Assembly: GCA_031291335.1 (NCBI GenBank)
Contig: JARLJF010000030.1
Location: forward strand, 1-38,728
DNA length: 38,728 nucleotides
From: Pandoraea sp.
GTDB taxonomy: Bacteria; Pseudomonadota; Gammaproteobacteria; Burkholderiales; Burkholderiaceae
Direction of reading: 5' to 3'
Shown: positions 33,005 through 38,728 of the stretch, piece after piece
Numbering within the stretch: position 1 is the first letter of the stretch
Layout of the letters: each line of letters begins with the position of its first letter
Notes under the pieces: generated by a model
What the model was told of the DNA's origin: nothing
Database searches by the model: none
The model's input: the letters and a program-made list of their open reading frames with translations, nothing else
Program-made: the position numbers and the translations under genes

Positions 33005-33934
33005 ATGACACCTGCCATCACCGAAAGCCGCCTGCCGTATCTGTTCGAGGCCGTCCAATGCGGCACCGTGCGCGCGGCCGCCGACCGACTCGACATTGCC
33101 CCGTCCGCCGTCAGCCGCCAGATCGCCTTGCTGGAGGCCGAACTGGCGATGCCACTCATCGAACGCCATAAACGCGGCGTCCACCTGACGCAGGCCGGCC
33201 GGCTGCTCATGGAGTATTACCGGGAGCAGCGCGCGCACCAGGAAGACTTGCTTGCCAAGTTGCAGGAGGTGCGCGGGCTGCGACGTGGCCATATCCGGCT
33301 GGCCGTTGGCGAGGGTTTCGTCAGCGACCTGATGGGCGCGCCGCTGCAGTACTTCTGCAAGCGCTACCCCGATATCACGCTGACGCTCGATCTGGCGGGC
33401 ACCAACGAGGTCATGCGGCTCGTGGCGGAGGACGACGCAGACATTGGGCTCGTCTACAACCCGCCTGCCGAGCCCAAGATCGTGTCGCGCGCGCAAATGC
33501 GCCAGCCAGGGCATGCCATCGTTGCGCCCGACTCGTCGCTCGTCGGTCAGTTGAACGAGAAGGGAGCCCTTCGGCTCGACGCGCTCTACGACGTCCCGCT
33601 CGCCCTCATGCACGGGGCTTACGGCACGCGTCAATTGATGGAACTGGCCGAGCAGTCGGAAAAGCATCGACTCGCGCCCACGGTCACGACCAACTCGATT
33701 TCCGTTCTCAAGCATTTCGTGCGCGCGGGACTGGGCGCGACGTTCCTGCCCGCGTTTGCCGTGTCGCAGGAAATCGAGGCCGGCGTGCTGCGTGCGCTGC
33801 CCGTCGATCATCCGATTCTCAATCGCGCCGAGGCGCACCTCGTCACCCGTGCGGGACGGCGGCTGTCCGGCGCGGCCAACCGGCTGCTGACGCATCTGGC
33901 GAGCAAGATGGAAGCCTTCGGCGCGCCGGACTGA
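33005..33934 (+). CDS. LysR-family regulator
   Basis: A 309-residue protein. The helix-turn-helix reads LPYLFEAVQCGTVRAAADRL, then IAPSAVSRQIALLEAELAMPL. The effector domain contains LRRGHIRLAVGEGFVSDLMG, ADIGLVYNPPAEP and FVRAGLGATFLPAFAVSQEI. It is divergent from the three-gene operon at 29122-32667 and probably controls it, with the operon's substrate or product as co-inducer. The ATG at 33005 has only a weak AGGG ahead of it. Confidence 0.92.
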   Translation: MTPAITESRLPYLFEAVQCGTVRAAADRLDIAPSAVSRQIALLEAELAMPLIERHKRGVHLTQAGRLLMEYYREQRAHQEDLLAKLQEVRGLRRGHIRLAVGEGFVSDLMGAPLQYFCKRYPDITLTLDLAGTNEVMRLVAEDDADIGLVYNPPAEPKIVSRAQMRQPGHAIVAPDSSLVGQLNEKGALRLDALYDVPLALMHGAYGTRQLMELAEQSEKHRLAPTVTTNSISVLKHFVRAGLGATFLPAFAVSQEIEAGVLRALPVDHPILNRAEAHLVTRAGRRLSGAANRLLTHLASKMEAFGAPD

Positions 33935-34447
33935 AACGACCGACTGAAGCGCGCGACTCGAATTTGTCTCGCCGATTGAGCCGTTTCGGTTGTTGGCACG
34001 CAACAGTCGGGGTACTCAGCCTTTCCCCGATGTTGCATGCCGGGGAATTCGGCTATAAAGGAGCCATTCGGGCGTGGGGCGCCCGTTGCGTCGCAGTGCA
34101 AGACATGTCACGCAACGCCGGCCCCTCGCCAGCCGATCCCGGTCGCACGGCCGCGCGCGAGACACGCTTCGCTTGCGCCACGCTGTCGCAGACCCTACGC
34201 CAGTGGACTGCCATGACAACGATCTCTGACTACCAGAGCGTGACGGCATCACTTGCAACCGCCCGCATTCCCCTATGCGGCGCCCGTTGCCCAGGCGTTC
34301 CCGCTCGCCGATTTCTCGTCACTCGTAACGAAATTTCAGGCTTTCCCGCCGACATCTCGTGTCGCCCCCGCTCGGGCGTCGCGCGACGACGACGGACATA
34401 ACCACGCAAGTGAGGTGCGGGGCAAAACGCAACCTGGGGAGCAGACC
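33935..34447 (+). other. Long upstream region of the porin gene
   Basis: 513 bases without a supported gene. A possible promoter is TTGCAT (34032-34037) with TATAAA (34053-34058), which would leave a leader of nearly 390 bases before the porin ATG. Open frames here lack ribosome sites and look like GC-rich chance frames. Confidence 0.4.
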
Positions 34448-35512
34448 ATGAAAAAGAAGCTCATCGCAGCTAGCCTGCTTTGCGGCATCGCCACGTTTGC
34501 ACACGCGCAATCGAGTGTGCAGCTTTATGGCCGCGTGGATGGCGGCTTTCAGTTCATGAACAACCTGCAGGACGGTAACGGCGGCACCGCATCGCGCTGG
34601 AGTGCGCAAGGCGGTGACTACGGCACCAGCCTGTTCGGCCTGCGCGGCTACGAAGACCTCGGTCAGGGCTTGCATGCCGTATTCAATCTGGAAGGTGGGT
34701 TCCAGTTGATGAACGGCTACAACAACAACGGCTCGGGATCGATCTTCGATCGGCGTGCGTTGGTGGGCTTCAACTCGCGCTCCTGGGGACAACTGACCAT
34801 CGGGCGCAACCTGTTCATCAGCAACGGGGTCTGGGACTTCGATCCGTTCCAGCAGCAGGCCTTCTCCTCCGCGTCGCTCGTTCGCGGACGTAACTGGCCG
34901 CAGGCGAGCAACACCGTCAATTACCAGAGCCCGAGCTGGTACGGATTCGATGTCGCGGGTCAGTACGCCTTCTCCAACGTCGTCGGGCAGTTCAACAGCG
35001 GCCGAGGCATGGGTGCCCAGTTGACGTACACCCATGACCGATTCCAGTTGCGCGCGTTGTACGACGAAATTCGCGACACCAACGGACGCTTCACCGATGT
35101 TTTCGCCACGTCGCGCGAGTACTTCGCTGGCGCGAACGTGTTCCTGAATCGCTTCACGATTTCGTTGGGCTACACGCATATGTCCGCGCCGGACGCACCG
35201 GCCCCCGACTTCGCTACGCGCGCCGATCACTACTGGGCCGGCGTGAAGTATCAGGCCACGCAGGTCTGGGCGGCGAATGCGGCGGTGTATCACGTGAACG
35301 TGCCGGGCGGTTTCGGCCACGCCACGATGTTCGAACTGGGCACGACGTACAACCTGTCGAAGCGCACGTTCCTTTACGGCACGGTGGCATACGTGATGAA
35401 CAGCTCGAATCAGAGCTTCTCGGTGGCGGCCATTCCGAGCGACTCGCTGGATAACCCGCCTGCCGGGAAGGGCCAGACCGGTGCCTATATCGGGGTATCG
35501 CACTCCTTCTGA
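34448..35512 (+). CDS. Outer-membrane porin (Burkholderia/Neisseria type)
   Basis: A 354-residue protein. A 20-residue signal peptide (MKKKLIAASLLCGIATFAHA) is followed by QSSVQLYGRVDGGFQFMNN, the standard first strand of Gram-negative trimeric porins of this order. Other marks are GSRLFG-like SLFGLRGYEDLGQGLHAVF, FDRRALVGFNSRSWGQLTIGRN and the closing TGAYIGVSHSF with C-terminal Phe for barrel assembly. It passes small solutes. GGGGAG lies 7 bases before the ATG. A shared terminator follows. Confidence 0.95.
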   Translation: MKKKLIAASLLCGIATFAHAQSSVQLYGRVDGGFQFMNNLQDGNGGTASRWSAQGGDYGTSLFGLRGYEDLGQGLHAVFNLEGGFQLMNGYNNNGSGSIFDRRALVGFNSRSWGQLTIGRNLFISNGVWDFDPFQQQAFSSASLVRGRNWPQASNTVNYQSPSWYGFDVAGQYAFSNVVGQFNSGRGMGAQLTYTHDRFQLRALYDEIRDTNGRFTDVFATSREYFAGANVFLNRFTISLGYTHMSAPDAPAPDFATRADHYWAGVKYQATQVWAANAAVYHVNVPGGFGHATMFELGTTYNLSKRTFLYGTVAYVMNSSNQSFSVAAIPSDSLDNPPAGKGQTGAYIGVSHSF

Positions 35513-35543
35513 GCGCGCGGAGTCGGCAGCGAACCTGCAAGAC

Positions 35544-35580
35544 GAAAAAAAGCCGTCCGGCGCATTGCCGGACGGCTTTT
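35544..35580. terminator. Bidirectional terminator between porin and autotransporter
   Basis: AAAAGCCGTCCGGC (35548-35561), loop GCATT, GCCGGACGGCTTTT (35567-35580). A7 on the left gives a T-run for the minus strand, where the autotransporter gene ends. Confidence 0.9.
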
Positions 35581-35600
35581 CCTTTGCTGCTTTTGCCGTT

Positions 35601-35637
35601 GTTACTACTGCGACTGCTACTACTGTTACTGCTACTA
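35601..35637. repeat. TAC-rich short tandem repeat
   Basis: A trinucleotide-like tract built of ACT and GCTACT units. On the minus strand it reads as two 15-base units beginning GTAGTAGCAGT, then a partial third. It lies in the 170-bp gap between the shared terminator and the autotransporter stop and is not coding. Confidence 0.6.
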
Positions 35638-35683
35638 CCTCGCGAAATTGGCGCCGGGCATGCCGGCACCTCTCACATCTGGA

Positions 35684-37903
35684 TCACCAGACGTACTTGA
35701 GCGAGCCGGCCACACCGGCTTGCGTTTGACCTTGACGCACACTGCCATTCACGCCGCCATGAAGCGAAAGCTTCTTGCCGAACTTCACGTCGATACCGGC
35801 TTCCGCGCTTACGATGTCGCGGCCGAGCTTGTTGCCCGTGACCGTCATCGTGCCGGTGTTGGCAACGTTGGCGAGTGCCACGTCCATCGACGGCGCCGCA
35901 TGCGCGAGTTCACGCTCGTATGCGATACGCAGCGACGGCGTGATGCTGTGCGACTCGTCGCCGAACGCCTTCCACAGACGTGCACCGATGCCCACACGCG
36001 CCGAGTTGAAGTTGCTGCCGTCGACCTTGAGGCCAGCGTCACCGTTTTCGGTGAAACCCTTCACCGAAGTGTTCGACACCTTGAGTGTGATGCTCGGATC
36101 GATGTTCACGGCACGCGTGACGATGTGCTTGCCGAACTGGGCGAAGCCGCCCACGGTCGTGGCGCTCGTCTTGCCGGTCAGGCCGTAGACCTCGCCACCG
36201 AGTTTGGCAGCGCGCTGGCTCTTGATGCTGTGCGCGCTGTACGACACGCCGCCGTTCGCGAACCAGCCATCGACTTCATGGGCGCCGTACAGACCCACGC
36301 TGTACGTGCTCACCTTCGACGAGGCCTTCTGGCTGTTCTCGCCGTTCGCGTCGACGGTGGCATCGCCATAGCCCACAGCGACACCGACACGCGAGTTGTT
36401 CTTCTTGACGTCGACACCGGCCGCCACGCCGGCACCGCGCACCGAGTAGCCCGCGATATCGCCACGCGTCTGTCCAGTCGTCTGACCGCCCATAGCCTGC
36501 ACCCAGGTGGAAATGCCGGTCGCCGTCGACGCGATGTCCGTCGGTTGCATGAACGCGTCGTCACCCGACAAACGGTCTTGCATGCCCTTGCGGAACAGGT
36601 CCGCGTTTTGTTGTGCGGCGTTGGCCATCTGGGTCAGAACGACACCCGAAGCCATCGCTTGTGCGGCGGCGTCGTTCGCCCGCGTCGACGTTTCCCGTTG
36701 CGCTACGGACGGCTCAACGGCAACCGATTCTTCGGCGGCAACGTGGGTATCGATAGCGTCGGTAGTCTCGGATTCAGTCGTGGTGTCTTCACCAGCATCG
36801 GCGTAATTTGCACCGTTCAACTCGAAGAGTCTCCGCTCCACTTCGTCAGTGATTTCGGCCACAACTTCGCGAACCTGCTGCTTATCTTCGTCCGTCGCAT
36901 GCTCGCTGCTCTCGACAATCTCCGCGATCTTCTTGGCGCCCTCCTTGGTCTTGCTGTCCAAGTCCTTGAAGAAATCTCTCCAGTCCTTATCTGAAGCGTC
37001 CGAAAAAGCAACCACGGGCTTTTCGGTAGCCGTCGGTGCAGCCTCCTTCCCGGAAACTTCGCTGACGGTTGCGACAGCGAGCGCCGGCGCATCAAACGTC
37101 GATGCGACCTCGGACACCGGCGCCTTGGCAATCATCGGCGTGACAGGCTGTTTGGCCTTCAGCAACGCTAAAGCGCGTTTGGCTTTCGCGATTTCGTGAT
37201 CCATTTGCGTCAGAAACTCCGACTTGTTGAGTTCCCGTTGGATCTTTTCATTGTTCGCTTTGCCGAGGGCGATGGCACTGTCGATGCGCTTGAAGAAGTC
37301 GTCCACAGAAATGTCCGAAGCGTCGACAAACTTGGGCTCACTGGGCACCGGCTTAGAAGTACCCGCGGCCAATTCGATCGCGGTGTTTTGCCAGACCTTG
37401 CGGGCGGCGTCGCCTTTCTCCTGCACCAGATATTCGTGAATCGCCTGGGTCGTCTCGCGTGCCTCGGTGGCTTTGCCAAGGTGCGTGCGTGCCTTGTCGA
37501 GATTCTTCTCAGCCTGACTCAGTCCGCGCTGGAACAAATTGCCCTCCGCTTTCAACACGGCATCGCTGGCATCCATCAGCGCCTTCTTCTGCTTGCTCTC
37601 GACCATGAGCGCCATCGCCAGCTCGGCTTTCTTGTCCGCGGCATTCGCCAGTACCTGGCGTGCGCGATCGAGCGACGGCACCGCCTGCTTGGCGGCCGCG
37701 CCAGCAATACGCTTCCAGTTCTTCTCCGCGGCGCTCGCCTCGGACACGAATTCCGTTGCCGCGTTGGCGCTCACCATACCGCCGCCAGACAAGGCAACAG
37801 CCGCTGCGCCCGCGATAGCCGTGCGACGCATGCGTGCAGCCAGCGTGTCGGTGTCGTGAGTGGAATGGATACCCTTGTTGGCGTTGATACAGTTTGCGTT
37901 CAT
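35684..37903 (-). CDS. Autotransporter with a helical, charge-rich passenger
   Basis: A 739-residue protein. The N-terminus is a long signal region, with a hydrophobic core at about 27-45 (TAIAGAAAVALSGGG) and cleavage near SANA. The C-terminal 274 residues (from STWVQAMGG, 466) are an autotransporter beta-barrel, ending LKYVW with the terminal aromatic needed for assembly. The passenger (about 50-455) is not the usual beta-helix. It is Ala/Lys/Glu-rich and predicted helical or coiled-coil (AEKNLDKARTHLGKATEARE). It contains a repeated motif DASDxxxxDFFKxxDS at 194-209 and 302-317. An acidic Thr/Glu linker (TTTESETTDAIDTHVAAEES) lies before the barrel. A weak GAGGGA site precedes the ATG. The passenger function is unknown; adhesion is a guess. 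Confidence 0.88.
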   Translation of the reverse strand: MNANCINANKGIHSTHDTDTLAARMRRTAIAGAAAVALSGGGMVSANAATEFVSEASAAEKNWKRIAGAAAKQAVPSLDRARQVLANAADKKAELAMALMVESKQKKALMDASDAVLKAEGNLFQRGLSQAEKNLDKARTHLGKATEARETTQAIHEYLVQEKGDAARKVWQNTAIELAAGTSKPVPSEPKFVDASDISVDDFFKRIDSAIALGKANNEKIQRELNKSEFLTQMDHEIAKAKRALALLKAKQPVTPMIAKAPVSEVASTFDAPALAVATVSEVSGKEAAPTATEKPVVAFSDASDKDWRDFFKDLDSKTKEGAKKIAEIVESSEHATDEDKQQVREVVAEITDEVERRLFELNGANYADAGEDTTTESETTDAIDTHVAAEESVAVEPSVAQRETSTRANDAAAQAMASGVVLTQMANAAQQNADLFRKGMQDRLSGDDAFMQPTDIASTATGISTWVQAMGGQTTGQTRGDIAGYSVRGAGVAAGVDVKKNNSRVGVAVGYGDATVDANGENSQKASSKVSTYSVGLYGAHEVDGWFANGGVSYSAHSIKSQRAAKLGGEVYGLTGKTSATTVGGFAQFGKHIVTRAVNIDPSITLKVSNTSVKGFTENGDAGLKVDGSNFNSARVGIGARLWKAFGDESHSITPSLRIAYERELAHAAPSMDVALANVANTGTMTVTGNKLGRDIVSAEAGIDVKFGKKLSLHGGVNGSVRQGQTQAGVAGSLKYVW

Positions 37904-38431
37904 GTTCTACGTCCCTCTTCAATTCGTGATTGGCAAATATCGAATGCCTGTCCGCAAATTGCGTTGCATCCGATGAGTGACACGAATCGTAGGACGTGAT
38001 TAACGTATTAACTGTCTTTAAGGCGCGGCATCGGGAAATTGCTTACCCCAAACCCTGCTCTTAGGACATATCCCATGAAAATGTTGGTGAAAATCACTGC
38101 CTAACAAGTCAAAAACCGATGCATTCCACGGAATTCACAAGAAATTGTAGGATTTAGCACTCAATACACCTCCAGCAGCAGGAAGACCTGCTTAGACGCC
38201 GAGCGTGCCCCCTGAAGGCGGGAGCCGTTACTCGACACTGATTTGGTTGGCAATTCGATTCAATCGGCGCCTCAAATACAAAAGCCCCCGTTACAGACAA
38301 GTAACGGGGGCTTCCACCCAATCTCAATCATTCGGTGACGCGTCGATCATGACTGTCCGACGTGTCACCCGGATCTCGTTGGGAAGAGATCCGCGCTTTC
38401 CCCTTGCGAGGAGAGCGTGCTGCGTGCTGCC
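37904..38431 (-). other. Intergenic region between tandem autotransporter genes
   Basis: 528 bases without a gene, apart from the terminator at 38278-38313. It must hold the promoter of the autotransporter at 35684-37903. TTAA-TACG-TTAA-type elements occur near 37998-38012 and an AGCAGG-aaga-CCTGCT hairpin near 38175-38191. No clear -35/-10 pair was found. Confidence 0.45.
38278..38313 (-). terminator. Terminator of the partial autotransporter gene
   Basis: AAGCCCCCGTTAC (38282-38294), loop AGACAA, GTAACGGGGGCTT (38301-38313). On the minus strand the stem is followed by TTTTGTATTTG. It fits the end of the gene whose stop is at 38432. Confidence 0.85.
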
Positions 38432-38728
38432 TTAGAAGCGATACTTCGCCGAGATACCACCACCCAGCGCGCTTTCGCCCTTACGCACGCTGACGTTACC
38501 GCCAACGCGAACTTCCAGTTGCTTCTTGAGCTGCATGTCCACGCCCAGATCCGCCGTGAAGATGTCCTTGCCAAGCTTCGGACCCTTCACCGTGAAGCTG
38601 TTCGACGCACCGTAGATCGCATTCGTCAGGCTGCTCTGCGTGTTGCCGAACTCGTGCTCATACGACAGGCGCAGCGACGGGGCAATCTTGCCACCCGCAA
38701 CGCTCGCCACTTCGCTCCACAGACGCAC
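38432..38728 (-). CDS. Second autotransporter, C-terminal end of the barrel (5' part outside window)
   Basis: The last 99 residues of an autotransporter beta-domain; the frame is open to the window edge. LRLSYEHEFGN, GPKLGKDIFTADLGVDMQL and GGNVSVRKGESALGGGISAK match the end of the barrel at 35684-37903 nearly segment for segment, and the protein ends in AKYRF. The two genes are thus tandem paralogues on the same strand. The passenger type of this copy cannot be seen. Confidence 0.88.
   Translation of the reverse strand: MRLWSEVASVAGGKIAPSLRLSYEHEFGNTQSSLTNAIYGASNSFTVKGPKLGKDIFTADLGVDMQLKKQLEVRVGGNVSVRKGESALGGGISAKYRF

Noticed and set aside
33964..34401. A 145-codon frame upstream of the porin
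   Set aside because: No ribosome site, Arg/Cys-rich composition and no domain; more likely untranslated region.
35601..35637. The TAC-rich tract as a CRISPR remnant
   Set aside because: Units are too short, without spacers or nearby cas genes.

Overview
The window is high-GC DNA with dense, tightly packed genes. Gene content and protein style point to a betaproteobacterium of the Burkholderiales, most likely a Pandoraea- or Burkholderia-like organism. The pointers are a Burkholderia-type porin, a bacterial kynurenine/3-hydroxyanthranilate pathway, NsrR-type boxes before hmp, and an inovirus-type prophage end. The genus is an inference from protein character; no search was run.

Layout. (1) 1-2200: right end of a filamentous-phage (inovirus) element, with the 3' end of a secretin, a rolling-circle replication initiator and an AlpA-like regulator. 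Repeated TGGGGGCAT boxes lie in and beyond the AlpA gene and look like recombinase arm sites. (2) 2202-6244: a DUF1415 gene, a divergent ankyrin-like repeat protein with an internal duplication, and flavohemoglobin hmp behind two near-identical NsrR-type boxes. (3) 6315-12245: a minus-strand operon for an iron/phosphonate-type ABC importer (binding protein, two permeases, ATPase) ending in a metallophosphodiesterase. A LacI-family repressor lies upstream, with two abutting perfect operator palindromes in front of it.

(4) 12463-22729: a plus-strand catabolic block. It has an SRPBCC protein, then 2-aminomuconate semialdehyde dehydrogenase, 2-aminomuconate deaminase, 3-hydroxyanthranilate 3,4-dioxygenase and ACMS decarboxylase. 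A branched-chain-amino-acid-type ABC importer follows, with a kynurenine-formamidase-like hydrolase inserted between its binding protein and its permeases. The simplest reading is uptake of a tryptophan-derived aromatic compound and its breakdown through 3-hydroxyanthranilate meta-cleavage. The downstream pathway genes (decarboxylase, hydratase, aldolase) are not in the window. (5) 22939-25033: an antitoxin-like XRE regulator, then a LysR and a TetR regulator on the minus strand.

(6) 25034-27300: a long regulatory region with direct repeats, then three small envelope genes (proline/tyrosine-rich lipoprotein, glycine-zipper lipoprotein, triple EF-hand protein). (7) 27347-33934: a DUF3100 membrane protein with a long foldable leader, and a three-gene oxidative operon (aldehyde dehydrogenase, 3-hydroxyisobutyrate-dehydrogenase-type enzyme, glyoxalase-fold protein) with a divergent LysR gene. 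(8) 34448-38728: a porin, then two tandem autotransporters on the minus strand. The complete one has a helical, charge-rich passenger with an internal repeat; the other is cut by the window edge. No rRNA, complete tRNA, insertion sequence or CRISPR array was recognised.
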